Counted from the stretch's first letter, positions 49,701-58,735 are shown. The stretch: DNA of 64,000 nucleotides from Fen-1273 sp963837815 (GCA_963837815.1 CAWIOS010000013.1:806001-870000); one strand, 5' to 3'. Numbers and translations are program-made. The notes: generated from the letters alone by a model not told the origin.

Positions 49701-50541
49701 GTGCTTCCCCTTCGTCGATCTCCGTTGTATCCTCGTCCGCCGGCGCACTTTCGCCGCCCTTGCCGGCGCGGAGAGAATCGCCCGCCGAGTCCGTCCCGGC
49801 GGGGACGGCAATCATGTTGCGCGCTTCCATGCGCTCGAGGACGATCCCCGTCCGCCGCACGACGTATCTCCCGTCGCCGTCAGGCCTGTGCCGCAGCGGG
49901 CTCGGGATTACCGCGGCCAGCCGCGCCGCCTGGTCGAGCGTGAGATCTTCCGCATGCCTCCCGAAGTACGCCTCGGACGCCGCCTCGATGCCGAAGATCC
50001 CCTGCCCCCACTCGACGATGTTCAGGTATATCTCCAGTATCCGTTCCTTCCCGAGTTCCTTTTCCAGAAGGAGCGTGATCGCGAGCTCCTTCAGCTTGCG
50101 CACGGGGTCCTTGGACGTCGAGAGAAAGAGGTTCTTCGCGAGCTGCTGCGTGATCGTGCTCGCCCCGCGCGCCGCGCGGCCTTCATGGATGTCCTTTGCA
50201 ATCGATTCGCGGACCTCGAACCAGTCGATCCCCCCGTTCGTGAAAAACGTCCCGTCCTCCGCCACGACAACGGCGTCGACGACCCTCTTCGGAATGCGCG
50301 AGAGGGGAATCCACTTCTGCGTGATCCTGTACGGGGTCCCCGCGGCCTTCGCCTCGGCGATACGCTGGCGCATGAGCGCCGTCATGGCGGGGTTCCCCGT
50401 TTTCAGGCCCGCGACGCCGAACCACGGAATTGTCGCAAGTTCGCCGAGAACGAGTGCCAGAAGAAAAAGGAGGGTGGTGTAAACCTTGTGCGCCCGCATC
50501 CATCCCGCCGCCCGCCGGTGAAGCGGAAGATGTGACCGCAA
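49690..50541 (-). CDS. mtgA: Monofunctional biosynthetic peptidoglycan transglycosylase
   Basis: 283 residues, glycosyltransferase family 51. One N-terminal membrane anchor ('TTLLFLLALVLGELATIPWF'). The catalytic motifs are 'VVAEDGTFFTNGGIDWFEV' (Glu near residue 95), 'RGASTITQQLAKNLFLS', 'KLKELAITLLLEKELGKERILEIYLNIVEWGQGIFGIEAAS' (second Glu). It polymerises lipid II glycans on the periplasmic side. The C-terminal 40 residues are acidic and low-complexity. No transpeptidase domain follows. Confidence 0.93.
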   Translation of the reverse strand: MRSHLPLHRRAAGWMRAHKVYTTLLFLLALVLGELATIPWFGVAGLKTGNPAMTALMRQRIAEAKAAGTPYRITQKWIPLSRIPKRVVDAVVVAEDGTFFTNGGIDWFEVRESIAKDIHEGRAARGASTITQQLAKNLFLSTSKDPVRKLKELAITLLLEKELGKERILEIYLNIVEWGQGIFGIEAASEAYFGRHAEDLTLDQAARLAAVIPSPLRHRPDGDGRYVVRRTGIVLERMEARNMIAVPAGTDSAGDSLRAGKGGESAPADEDTTEIDEGEAHGL

Positions 50542-50599
50542 GCCTGGAGCCTGATGGGCGGGATCCGCCGGATCCGTCTGTCCGCCGCCCTTGATGGTC

Positions 50600-51031
50600 T
50601 CAGCGATTGTGCGTGCTCTCCATGTATCCCTGTAAGAGGAGCCGTGCCGCCATTTCGTCGACGCGTCCCTTTTCCTGCCGCTTCCGTTTTTTCATCCCGC
50701 CTTCGATGAACGCCTGCCGCGCATCCACCGAGGTGAAGCTCTCGTCCCACACCTCCACGGGGACGGAGATGCGCGCCCTGAGGGTCTCGATGAAGCGGCC
50801 CACTTCCTCCCCCTTGGCGCCCGGGCCGCCGTCCGGGGCGAACGGCATTCCCACAACGACGAGAACGACCTGTTCTTCGCTCACCCGCCCGGCGATCGCG
50901 TCGGCGAGAGCCGGCGTGTTCTCAAGCGTGCCGATCCCGCGCGTGACGATCCGGAGCGGATCGCTGACGGCAAGGCCCACACGCCTCGTCCCGTAATCGA
51001 TCCCCATCAGTCTGCCCGGCTCGGAGCCCAT
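50600..51031 (-). CDS. ruvX: Putative pre-16S rRNA nuclease / Holliday junction resolvase (YqgF)
   Basis: 143 residues, RNase H-like fold. 'LMGIDYGTRRVGLAVSDPL' carries the first catalytic Asp, 'VLVVVGMPFAPDGGPGAKGEEVGRF' the central strand, and 'WDESFTSVDARQAFIE' the conserved Asp/Glu pair. It matures 16S rRNA in E. coli. GAGGAG precedes the ATG, 3 bp after the relA/spoT stop. Confidence 0.93.
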   Translation of the reverse strand: MGSEPGRLMGIDYGTRRVGLAVSDPLRIVTRGIGTLENTPALADAIAGRVSEEQVVLVVVGMPFAPDGGPGAKGEEVGRFIETLRARISVPVEVWDESFTSVDARQAFIEGGMKKRKRQEKGRVDEMAARLLLQGYMESTHNR

Positions 51032-51034
51032 CGT

Positions 51035-53221
51035 TCACTCCTCGAACCGTTCCGCCCGTTTCATCCCCTTCACCTTGCGGACCTTTTCCAGGACCCGCTC
51101 CAGGTGCTCGGTGTTCTTCACCTGCAGGATGAACGTCCCCTCGAAAAACGAATCGTGGGAATCGATGTTGACGCTCCGGATGTTCGTGTTCAGCGTCGTG
51201 GAAATGGCGTGCGTCAGGTCGTTCAGAAGTCCGGGACGGTCGTCCCCGGAGGTCTTGATGCCCGCGACGAACATCGTCACGTCGTCCTCGGGCCAGCGGA
51301 CGTCGATGATCCTGTTGCTCTGGATCTGGAGCATCAGGCGGATGTTCCGGCAGCTCCGGCGGTGGATCTTCACCCCTTCGCCCGTCGTCACGAACCCCAC
51401 GACCTCGTCCCCCGGAATCGGGTGGCAGCACTTCGCATAGCTGTGGAGAAAATTGTCCTGCGTCCCGCCCAGCACGATGCCGGTGGCGATCCCCCGGGCC
51501 GACGTGATGAACCTGTTGAACAGCCCGTCGATCTTCCCCTCCTCCGTCACGACCGCGGAGGGGTGCTTCTGCTCGTCCTGGATTATCGCGATGATCTCGT
51601 CGGGGTCGATTTTTCCCTGCCTGATCCCCAGGAAGAAGGAGGCGGCGTTTTCGAGCTTCTTCTCGTGCAGGAACTGCTCGAGGTCGTCGTCGCTCAGCGT
51701 CAGCTTTGATTTCCTTACCCGCTTTTCCCACATCTCCTTCCCTTCCTCGACCGCCTTGCGCTGTTCCTCCTTGATCCAGCGCCGGATGTGCGACTTGGCC
51801 TTGTGGGTGACTGCGAACTTCTCCCAGTCGGGATTCGGGGTCTGGTTCTTCGACGTCAGGATCTCGACCTGGTCGCCGCTCTTGAGCTGCGTGTCAAGCG
51901 GGACGATGCGGCCGTTGACCTTCGCGGCAAGGCAGTGGTCCCCCACCTTGGAGTGGATGTCGTAGGCGAAATCGATCGGCGTGGCCCCCGTGGGGAGGAT
52001 CTTCAGTTCCCCCTTCGGGGTGAACAGGTAAATCTCGTCCTGGTACAGGTTCAGCTTGAAGCTCTCCATGAGCTGCTGCGCCGGGACCTGCCCTTCCGCG
52101 GCGTTTTCGAAGATCTCCCTCACCCAGATCACCCAGTTCTGGAGCTCCTGGTCGACCGCGGGGGAGTTCTCCTTGTACATCCAGTGGGCGGCGACCCCCT
52201 TCTCGGCGACCTCGTGCATCCCCCGCGTGCGTATCTGGACTTCCACCATCTTCCCGTCCGGCCCCACCACGGTCGTGTGGATCGACTGGTAGCCGTTCTT
52301 CTTCGGAACGGAGATGTAGTTCTTGAACCGCTCCGGGTTCGGGATATAGATGTCGGAGATCAGTCCGTACACTTTGAAGCAATCGTTGTTGTCCTGCGTG
52401 TCCAGAATGAGGCGTATTGCGAACAGATCGTAAATCTCCTCGAGCGGCTTGTTCCGTTTGAGCATCTTGTTGTATATCGAATACAGATGCTTGGGCCGGC
52501 CGCTGATCTCGAACTTGAACCCCGACTCCTTGAGCCGCTTCTCGATGGGGGCCGAGAACTTGCGGATATAATGTTCGCGTTCGCGCCTCCGCGACTTGAG
52601 ATCCCGCGCTAGGGCGTCATAGGATTCCCGGTAGAGGTACTTGAAGGCAAGATCCTCCAGCTCCCATTTGATGTTCGCCAGCCCGAACCGGTGGGCAAAC
52701 GGGGCGTAGATGTCGAGCGTCTCCTTTGCCATCCTCTTCTGCTTGTCCGGCGGGAGGTATTCAAGCGTCCGCATGTTGTGGAGCCTGTCGGCGAACTTCA
52801 CGAGCATGACGCGGATGTCGTTGACCATCGACAGGAGCATTTTCCTGTAGCTCTCTGCCTGCGTCACGTCGTGGCTCTTGAAAATGTCGGAAATCTTCGT
52901 GGCACCGTCGACGATCTCCGCGATCGTATCCCCGAACTCCTCCCTGATGTCGTTGACAGTGTACTCGGTGTCCTCCGCAACATCGTGCATCAGCGCGACG
53001 GCGACGGAGACGTCGTCCAGCGGGATCTCTTTTGCGACAATCTTCGCAACTTCGTACGGATGGTCGAAAAAGGGCTCTCCGGAAGCCCGGAGATCGTGGC
53101 GGTGGGCGTTGAAGCCGAATTCGAACGCGCGGCGGATCAGGTTCTCATCCATTTTCGGGAGGTTCTTCTGGCAGATGACCAGGAGGTCCTCGAGCTTCTT
53201 CTTATACTTGAGATTCGTCAT
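51035..53221 (-). CDS. relA/spoT: Bifunctional (p)ppGpp synthetase/hydrolase
   Basis: 728 residues, full Rel architecture. The HD hydrolase domain has 'HPYEVAKIV', 'ALMHDVAEDTEYT' and 'VKFADRLHNMRTL' (residues about 60-160), all metal ligands present. The synthetase domain has 'GRPKHLYSIYNKM' and 'YDLFAIRLILDT ... KNGYQSIHTTVVGPDGKMVEVQIRT' (about 235-345). The TGS domain follows ('YLFTPKGELKILPTGATPIDFAY', near 395), then a Zn-finger-like helical part and a C-terminal ACT domain. Both activities should work. The ATG at 53221 starts 'MTNLKYKK'. A strong promoter lies 70 bp upstream. Confidence 0.95.
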   Translation of the reverse strand: MTNLKYKKKLEDLLVICQKNLPKMDENLIRRAFEFGFNAHRHDLRASGEPFFDHPYEVAKIVAKEIPLDDVSVAVALMHDVAEDTEYTVNDIREEFGDTIAEIVDGATKISDIFKSHDVTQAESYRKMLLSMVNDIRVMLVKFADRLHNMRTLEYLPPDKQKRMAKETLDIYAPFAHRFGLANIKWELEDLAFKYLYRESYDALARDLKSRRREREHYIRKFSAPIEKRLKESGFKFEISGRPKHLYSIYNKMLKRNKPLEEIYDLFAIRLILDTQDNNDCFKVYGLISDIYIPNPERFKNYISVPKKNGYQSIHTTVVGPDGKMVEVQIRTRGMHEVAEKGVAAHWMYKENSPAVDQELQNWVIWVREIFENAAEGQVPAQQLMESFKLNLYQDEIYLFTPKGELKILPTGATPIDFAYDIHSKVGDHCLAAKVNGRIVPLDTQLKSGDQVEILTSKNQTPNPDWEKFAVTHKAKSHIRRWIKEEQRKAVEEGKEMWEKRVRKSKLTLSDDDLEQFLHEKKLENAASFFLGIRQGKIDPDEIIAIIQDEQKHPSAVVTEEGKIDGLFNRFITSARGIATGIVLGGTQDNFLHSYAKCCHPIPGDEVVGFVTTGEGVKIHRRSCRNIRLMLQIQSNRIIDVRWPEDDVTMFVAGIKTSGDDRPGLLNDLTHAISTTLNTNIRSVNIDSHDSFFEGTFILQVKNTEHLERVLEKVRKVKGMKRAERFEE

Positions 53222-53292
53222 CGTTGGATAAGAACAAATGAACACTTCCGGGCCGCGGAACGGTTCCGGCTGACGGGGAGATGCTCTCAGAA

Positions 53293-53321
53293 AATATATC
53301 GGGTTGGGGCGGGATTGTCAA
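53293..53321 (-). promoter_or_regulatory. Promoter for relA/spoT
   Basis: On the minus strand a perfect TTGACA (53316-53321), 17 bp, TATATT (53293-53298). The leader would be about 65 nt. It separates the gene from the 56-bp repeats upstream. Confidence 0.65.
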
Positions 53322-53360
53322 GAAACCGCCGCGCAACACGGTCTTCGCATCCGGGTACGG

Positions 53361-53544
53361 CGTCGATTTCAATGGCACCCAAGAGCGTCGCCACTCTCAG
53401 GCACGACAGGAAACGGCGTGCTTCTCAATGGCGCCAAAGAACGCCGCCACTGCCGGGCATGCCAGGAAACGGCGTGCTTTTCAATGGCGCCAAAGCGCGG
53501 CGCCACTGCCAGGCACGCCAGAAGGCGGCGTGCTTCTTAATCTG
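53361..53544. repeat. 56-bp tandem repeat, 3.3 copies, between upp and relA/spoT
   Basis: Units at 53361-53416, 53417-53472 and 53473-53528, and a partial copy 53529-53544, keep an exact 56-bp period. Units 2 and 3 are the most alike, and unit 1 is the most diverged. Each unit contains GC-rich inverted repeats, for example GGCGCC...GGCGCC in unit 3 and GGCACGCC...GGCGTGC across the unit 3/4 border. The period is not a multiple of three, so it is not a coding repeat. The last partial copy enters the upp stop region. Confidence 0.75.
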
Positions 53545-54163
53545 TGCCGAATATGCGATCCCCCGCGTCCCCCAGGCCCGGGAGGATGTACCCGCGCGCG
53601 TTGAGCCGCCTGTCGAGGACGCAGGAAAACACACGCACATCCGGGTGTGCGGAGGTCACCTTGCGGACCCCGGCCGGCGCAGCGAGGAGCGTCACGAACC
53701 GAATCCGCCGTGCCCCCTTGTTCTTCAGGAACGTCAGCGCGGCGGTCCCGCTTCCCCCGGTGGCAAGCATGGGATCGAGAAGCAGGACAAGGCTCTTGCC
53801 GAGCGACCTCGGGAACTTCGAATAGTAGTCGACGGGCTGAAGCGTCTGCTCGTTCCGGTAGAGCCCGACGTGCCCGACGCGCGCTTCCGGGAGGAAATCC
53901 AGAAAGCCCTCCACGAGCCCGAGTCCGGCCCGGAGCACGGGAACGATCACGATGTCATCAGCCAGTACGTACCCGCGCGTCGTCTCGAGCGGTGTCCGCA
54001 CAGTGTGCGACCTGAGCAGGAGGTCGCTCGTCACCTCGAACGCCATGACGGAGGCGATGCGGCGGAGCGTCGTGCGGAAGAGATGATTGTTCGTCCGGCG
54101 GTCCCGGAGAACCGTCAGGTCGCGCTTGATGAGCGGATGGTCTATGATTTTCAGATTCTTCAC
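53537..54163 (-). CDS. upp: Uracil phosphoribosyltransferase
   Basis: 208 residues, salvaging uracil to UMP. 'VPVLRAGLGLVEGFLDFLPEARVGHVGLYRNEQT' near residues 73-105 and the PRPP loop 'LLDPMLATGGSGTAALTFLKNKGA' near 128-150 are diagnostic. 'PGLGDAGDRIFGTD' near the end is the uracil-binding tail. Its start overlaps the upstream reductase stop by 4 bp, and its stop lies in the last partial 56-bp repeat. Confidence 0.95.
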   Translation of the reverse strand: MKNLKIIDHPLIKRDLTVLRDRRTNNHLFRTTLRRIASVMAFEVTSDLLLRSHTVRTPLETTRGYVLADDIVIVPVLRAGLGLVEGFLDFLPEARVGHVGLYRNEQTLQPVDYYSKFPRSLGKSLVLLLDPMLATGGSGTAALTFLKNKGARRIRFVTLLAAPAGVRKVTSAHPDVRVFSCVLDRRLNARGYILPGLGDAGDRIFGTD

Positions 54164-55521
54164 GGGTCACCGAGCTTTTTGTGCATAGCGTTCGCAGCGA
54201 CAAGAAGAGGATCCCACAGGGGCGTGAACGGCGGGCTGTACGCGAGATCCCACTCCTGCATCTCCCCGATCGTCACCTTCTGCTGGATCGCCGCCGCGAG
54301 CGTGTTGGCGCGGAGCACGGCACCTTCACGCCCCCAGACGTTCGCCCCCAGGAGCCGCCCGGTCTTCCCGTCCGCAATCAGACGGACGGAAACACGTTCG
54401 CTCCCCGGCATCACGGCGACCCGGGACCATCCCGTAATCGTTTCGGACACCGTCCTGAAACCCGCCGCCCGCGCGTCCTCCTCGCTCGCCCCCACCCGGG
54501 CGACCTCGAGCCCGAACACGCGTACCGCGATGGCGCGGATTGCGCCGCGGAATACGGCGGACCCGCCTGCGGCATTCTCCCCCGCCGTCCAACCCGCCTT
54601 GCTCGCAATTGTGGCAAGGGGGATATACACCTGCCTGCCGGTCACCAGGTCCTTTACTTCGCAGCAATCCCCCGCTGCGTAGATATTGTCAACCGACGTC
54701 TGCTGCCGCCGGTCCGTCTGGATCCCGCCGGAGGCGCCCGTGCGGACGCCCGCTGCGCGCGCAAGATCCGCGTTGGGCTCCACGCCAATCGCCACGATCA
54801 CAATCCCGGACTCAAACGAGCCGTCGGACGTGAGCACATGCGTGATCTTCGCGTCGCCTCCTCTCACGAGTCCGCCCGTCTGAGCCGGACCGACGAACCG
54901 GACGCCGTTTTTCTCCAGCTCATCACGCACACTCTCGCGCGCCTCCCTCTCGAGCCCCTTCATGGGAAGAACGGCGTTGTGGAGGATCGTGACATCGATC
55001 CCGAGAGACCTGAGGGCGTCGGCCATCTCCATACCGATGTACCCGCCGCCGATGATGACGGCGGTACGGGGATGTTCCTGCACGACGAATTTCCTGAGCG
55101 CAATCCCCTCGTCCAGGGCTTTGAGCCGGAAGACGTTGCGCAATTCCTCCCCCGCCATGCCGAGACGGCGCGGGCGCGACCCCGTGGCCAGCACAAGCCT
55201 GTCGTATTTCTCTTCCGATGTCGTGCCGGCGGCGAGATTGCGTACCCGCACCATGCGCCGGTGGGGCTGTATCTCCTCGACGCGGTGAAGCACCCGCGCA
55301 TCGATCCGGCGGGTAGCGCGCAGCTTTTCAGGTGAGAACGGCGCAAGGTCCTCCGCTTTCACCTCGCCCGAAATATGGTAGGGGATTTCGCATATGCCGT
55401 ACGAGACGGCGTCCCCCTGCTCGAAGAGCACGACCTCGGCGTCCGCGTTCGTGCGGGCCGCTTTGCTCGCGGCGCTCGGCCCGGCAGCCAGTCCGCCGAC
55501 AACAAGGATCCGACGCCCCAT
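54160..55521 (-). CDS. CoA-disulfide reductase / NADH oxidase-like flavoprotein
   Basis: 453 residues. N-terminal FAD fold 'ILVVGGLAAGPSAASKAAR', then the single redox Cys in 'VSYGICEIPYHISG' (Cys near 44), as in CoA-disulfide reductases and Nox/Npsr enzymes. 'TAVIIGGGYIGMEMADALRSLG' (near 150) is the NAD(P) fold, and 'VDNIYAAGDCCEV' (near 280) the second FAD motif. The C-terminal 'DLAYSPPFTPLWDPLLVAANA' carries the Tyr typical of CoADR. No rhodanese domain is attached. Probable role: redox balance with CoA or O2; the exact substrate is unclear. Confidence 0.88.
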   Translation of the reverse strand: MGRRILVVGGLAAGPSAASKAARTNADAEVVLFEQGDAVSYGICEIPYHISGEVKAEDLAPFSPEKLRATRRIDARVLHRVEEIQPHRRMVRVRNLAAGTTSEEKYDRLVLATGSRPRRLGMAGEELRNVFRLKALDEGIALRKFVVQEHPRTAVIIGGGYIGMEMADALRSLGIDVTILHNAVLPMKGLEREARESVRDELEKNGVRFVGPAQTGGLVRGGDAKITHVLTSDGSFESGIVIVAIGVEPNADLARAAGVRTGASGGIQTDRRQQTSVDNIYAAGDCCEVKDLVTGRQVYIPLATIASKAGWTAGENAAGGSAVFRGAIRAIAVRVFGLEVARVGASEEDARAAGFRTVSETITGWSRVAVMPGSERVSVRLIADGKTGRLLGANVWGREGAVLRANTLAAAIQQKVTIGEMQEWDLAYSPPFTPLWDPLLVAANAMHKKLGDP

Positions 55522-55525
55522 TGAC

Positions 55526-56833
55526 CTATTTCTGCTTGAATGTGAGGATGACGGGGACGCCGCTGAACGTGAAATGTCCCCGGATCTTGTTTTCCAGAAA
55601 ACGCCTGTACGTGTCGTCGATGAGCTTCGGCTCGTTGCAGAAAAACGCGAACACCGGTGGCTTCGCGCGCACCTGCGTTATGAATTTGATCTTGATCTCC
55701 TTTCCCGATCTGCTCCGCGGCGGGAACGTCGCGATGTCCTTCCCGAGGAGCTCGTTCACCTCGTTTGTGGCGATGCGCTTGTTCTGCTCGGCGTCCACGG
55801 TTTTGACGAGATCGATCACCCTGTAGATCCGCTGGCGCGTGAGCGAGGAGATGAACATGACGGGAATGAAATCGAATATCCTGAGTTTTTCCTGGAGCGC
55901 GCGTTCATAGGCCCGCGCGGTTGTGTCGTCCTTTTCGATGAGATCCCACTTGTTCACCGCGATGACGATCGCGCGCCTCCGCTCCATCGCCGTGTCGATG
56001 ATCCGAAGGTCCTGGTGCTCCAGTCCCTGCGTCGCGTCGAGGAGGACCACCGCGACGTCGCACCGTTCGATGCTCTTCAGGGTGCGGACCGTGCTGAAGA
56101 ACTCGACGTTTTCCTTGATCTTGCTCTTCCTGCGGAGCCCCGCCGTGTCTACGAGAAGGATCTCCTCGCCGTGAAACCGGAGTATCGCATCGATCGGGTC
56201 GCGCGTGGTGCCCGGGATCTCCGTGACGATGTGGCGCTCTTCCTGGAGCAGGGCATTGACGAACGAGGATTTTCCCACGTTGGGCTTCCCGATCACGGCG
56301 ATCTTGAGCCGCGGGTCGACCTGCGCACTCCCCTCGCCGGGGACGTCGCGCATCACGATGTCGAGGAGGTCTCCCACCCGCCGGCCGGCAAGGGCCGATA
56401 CGGGGATCGGATCCCCGAGTCCGAGCGCGAAGAAATCCGCGATCCCCCCCGCGACCGAGTCGCCGTCGAGTTTGTTCACCGCGAGGACGACCTTTTTCCT
56501 GGCGCGCCGGAGGATCTCCGCAATCTCGTCATCCGCCGGTATCCTCCCTTCCTTCCCGTCGACGACAAAGAGGACGATGTCGGCCTCCTCGATCGCCATC
56601 TGGGCCTGTTCCCGTATCGCCGCCTCGATGATGTCGTCGGACGCCGGGACGAACCCGCCGGTGTCGATGAGCGTAAATCGCTTCCCGCCCCACTCCGTCT
56701 CGGCATAATGCCTGTCGCGGGTCACGCCCGGCGCGTCGTCGACGATGGCGTCCCGGTGGCCGACGATCCGGTTAAAAAGCGTGGATTTGCCGACGTTGGG
56801 ACGACCGACTATCGCAACGAGCCAGGTGGACAT
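55526..56833 (-). CDS. der: Ribosome-assembly GTPase Der (EngA)
   Basis: 435 residues with two tandem GTPase domains: G1 'VGRPNVGKSTLFNRI' near residue 9 and 'IGKPNVGKSSFVNALL' near 180. G3 is 'DTGGF' and 'DTAGL', G4 'AVNKLDG' and 'AVNKWDL'. A C-terminal KH-like domain follows ('KIKFITQVRAKPPVFAFFCNEPKLIDDTYRRFLENKIR'). Required for 50S assembly. Length is normal. Confidence 0.95.
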   Translation of the reverse strand: MSTWLVAIVGRPNVGKSTLFNRIVGHRDAIVDDAPGVTRDRHYAETEWGGKRFTLIDTGGFVPASDDIIEAAIREQAQMAIEEADIVLFVVDGKEGRIPADDEIAEILRRARKKVVLAVNKLDGDSVAGGIADFFALGLGDPIPVSALAGRRVGDLLDIVMRDVPGEGSAQVDPRLKIAVIGKPNVGKSSFVNALLQEERHIVTEIPGTTRDPIDAILRFHGEEILLVDTAGLRRKSKIKENVEFFSTVRTLKSIERCDVAVVLLDATQGLEHQDLRIIDTAMERRRAIVIAVNKWDLIEKDDTTARAYERALQEKLRIFDFIPVMFISSLTRQRIYRVIDLVKTVDAEQNKRIATNEVNELLGKDIATFPPRSRSGKEIKIKFITQVRAKPPVFAFFCNEPKLIDDTYRRFLENKIRGHFTFSGVPVILTFKQK

Positions 56834-56859
56834 ACGGTATGCTTACCGGGAATGAAGAG

Positions 56860-57288
56860 TCAGGGCTTGCGGGGAGACGCAAACGTGTGGACGTTCGCCA
56901 GGGCTTCGTTCAGTTTTTCAAAACCGGAGGACTTCGAAATGTAGGCGCTTGCCCCGGCCTCGGCCGCGAACGCCATGTCCTCCTGCCTGTTCGAGGAACT
57001 GACGACGACGACCGGGATGTCCTTCAACAGCGCATCTTCTTTCATCATTTTCAGAACCTGCTTGCCGTCAACGCGGGGGATATTGAAATCCAGAAGGACG
57101 AGGGAGGGCCGGGGACTCAGGGATTCATCGGAAAACTTGTTTTTTCTGTACAGGTAGTCAATGGCCTCCTGCCCGTCCCGCACGACGTGAATCTCCCCGG
57201 GGACATTGTTGCGCTTGAGGATATACGTCGTGAGCTTGAGATGCTCGTGATTATCTTCCACAAGAAGTATGTCAAGGGGCTGCGTCAT
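56860..57288 (-). CDS. Single-domain response regulator (Rcp1/CheY-like)
   Basis: 142 residues, a receiver domain only. The acidic pocket is 'LLVEDN' (near residue 9), the phospho-acceptor Asp is in 'LVLLDFNIPRVDGKQVL' (near 67), Ser in 'VVVSSSN', and Lys in 'AYISKSSG'. The long alpha4 insertion with 'YLYRKNKFSDESLSPRP' is typical of Rcp1-like regulators paired with phytochrome or hybrid kinases. No kinase gene is adjacent and there is no output domain. The promoter ends 9 bp before the ATG. Confidence 0.9.
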   Translation of the reverse strand: MTQPLDILLVEDNHEHLKLTTYILKRNNVPGEIHVVRDGQEAIDYLYRKNKFSDESLSPRPSLVLLDFNIPRVDGKQVLKMMKEDALLKDIPVVVVSSSNRQEDMAFAAEAGASAYISKSSGFEKLNEALANVHTFASPRKP

Positions 57289-57297
57289 AGCTCAACA

Positions 57298-57326
57298 ATC
57301 ATAGGCAATTCGACGGGCAATTACAA
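57298..57326 (-). promoter_or_regulatory. Promoter for the response regulator gene
   Basis: On the minus strand TTGTAA (57321-57326), 17 bp, TATGAT (57298-57303), then 9 bp to the ATG, leaving a 5' UTR of only a few bases. Confidence 0.5.
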
Positions 57327-57352
57327 GGGCCCTTCCCCGATCCGGCGGCGCG

Positions 57353-58060
57353 TCAGAGCGGCACGGACCGCCCGTGTTTTCGCAGCCAGCGTTCGGACTC
57401 GCGGAAGCCGGGACACATCTTCTCCACAAGCCGCCAGAAACGGGATGAATGATCCAGGTATTGAAGGTGAGCCAGTTCATGGCAGATCAGGTAGTCGGCC
57501 ACGTGCGCCGGCAATATCACAAGCCGCCAGTTGAAGCTGAGATTCCCCCTCCGCGAACAACTTCCCCACCGTGTCCGCTGGTTCCTGACGGCGATATTCG
57601 CGTAACGGAGCCCCCACGGCGCGTTCAACTCGCTCACCCGCCGGGGAATCACTGACGCGGCCTGCGCTCTCATCCAGCGACCGAGAAGCGGCCTGATCTC
57701 CTCCGGGCTCGCGGGAGAGAGACGCACGATGATCTCCGACTCCGTTGTCATGATCGACGGTCTCTTCTTCTCGCCTCTCTCAACGCGCACCGTTCGCTCC
57801 GTTCCGAGAAACAGGACGCGGGATCCCTCCCCGAACTTTTCATGTACGGCGCCCGCACGCCGCAGCCGCTCGAACGTGCGGAGTATCCATGCGGCGTGCC
57901 GGTGCAGAACGGTCTCCGGGTGAGGGAGCACGTGGCGGAAGGGGACAATGACCTCCACGAGACCCGGTTCACGGATGCGCAGGGAGATGCTCCGGGCCCG
58001 CACGCTCGGGCGCACCGTATACGGGATGTCGCGCTCCCCCAGCCTGATTGTTGCGGTCAC
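57353..58060 (-). CDS. YgjP-like (DUF45) metallopeptidase
   Basis: 235 residues. The zinc motif HExxH is 'YLICHELAHLQYLDHSSRFWRLVEKMCPGF' near residue 187, with the third His in 'LDHSSRFW'. 'RVSELNAPWGLRYANIAVRNQRTRWGSCSRRGNLSFNWRLVILP' near 140-180 is the conserved DUF45/SprT-like core. Zinc binding is expected; natural substrates are unknown. The start is GTG at 58060. It is divergent from the tsaC-like gene. Confidence 0.88.
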   Translation of the reverse strand: MTATIRLGERDIPYTVRPSVRARSISLRIREPGLVEVIVPFRHVLPHPETVLHRHAAWILRTFERLRRAGAVHEKFGEGSRVLFLGTERTVRVERGEKKRPSIMTTESEIIVRLSPASPEEIRPLLGRWMRAQAASVIPRRVSELNAPWGLRYANIAVRNQRTRWGSCSRRGNLSFNWRLVILPAHVADYLICHELAHLQYLDHSSRFWRLVEKMCPGFRESERWLRKHGRSVPL

Positions 58061-58064
58061 GGCG

Positions 58065-58093
58065 TTGCCATTTTGTGGAATTCTTTGTACCTA
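58065..58093 (+). promoter_or_regulatory. Promoter for the tsaC-like gene
   Basis: TTGCCA (58065-58070), 17 bp, TACCTA (58088-58093). Transcription would start near 58100, giving a leader of about 20 nt. Confidence 0.5.
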
Positions 58094-58120
58094 TAGACGA
58101 CCACGTACTGTGTTCTTCCC

Positions 58121-58735
58121 ATGCGAATTGCCATCCATCCGGTCAATCCGGAACCACGTCTAATCGAGAAAGCCGTGGAGGTCCTGCGGACAGGCGGGAT
58201 CGTCATCTATCCCACCGACACCGTCTACGGGATCGGATGCAGCATCGAAAGCAAGAACGCCATCGAGAAAATCCACCTCATCAAACACCAGAAGGAAGAG
58301 AAACCGTTCAGTTTCGTCTGCTCGGGGCTGACGCACGTCAGCGAATACGCGCTCGTGAACAACATGGCCTTCAAGACCATGAAGCACCTCATCCCGGGGC
58401 CGTACACGTTCATACTCCCCGCGGCAAAGATGAAACAATTTCCGAAGATCCTCGTTTCGCGGCGGCGGACGGTGGGCATTCGCGTACCGGACAGCCCTAT
58501 CGCGCTCGCCCTTGTCAGGGAGCTGGGCCATCCCGTCTTGAGCACGAGCGTGACGGTGGACGACGGATCGATTCTCAACGATCCGGACGAGATCGCCGGG
58601 CACTTCAATAACAGGGTGGAAATGATCATCGACGCCGGGGTGTTTCACACAGGCCCCTCGACGGTGATCGACCTCACAGGTGATCAACCCGAAATCATCC
58701 GCCAGGGTTCCGGCGACGTCCCGACGCTCTCCTGA
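58121..58735 (+). CDS. L-threonylcarbamoyladenylate synthase (TsaC/Sua5/YciO family)
   Basis: 204 residues, the YrdC fold that makes threonylcarbamoyl-AMP for tRNA t6A. 'AVEVLRTGGIVIYPTDTVYGIGC' near residues 18-40, 'KPFSFVCSGLTHVSEYA' near 62-78, 'PGPYTFILPA' near 92-101, 'VGIRVPDSPIAL' near 120-131, 'LSTSVTV' near 142-148 and 'STVIDLTGD' near 188-196 are family motifs. The short form without a Sua5 domain fits TsaC or YciO; the YciO subgroup cannot be excluded. It pairs functionally with mtaB, which modifies t6A further. Confidence 0.9.
   Translation: MRIAIHPVNPEPRLIEKAVEVLRTGGIVIYPTDTVYGIGCSIESKNAIEKIHLIKHQKEEKPFSFVCSGLTHVSEYALVNNMAFKTMKHLIPGPYTFILPAAKMKQFPKILVSRRRTVGIRVPDSPIALALVRELGHPVLSTSVTVDDGSILNDPDEIAGHFNNRVEMIIDAGVFHTGPSTVIDLTGDQPEIIRQGSGDVPTLS

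Noticed and set aside
53361..53544. CRISPR array
   Set aside because: Units are contiguous with no unique spacers and no cas genes are in the window.
53281..53604. A coding frame through the 56-bp repeats
   Set aside because: The repeat period is not a multiple of three and the translated units change frame; no start signal.
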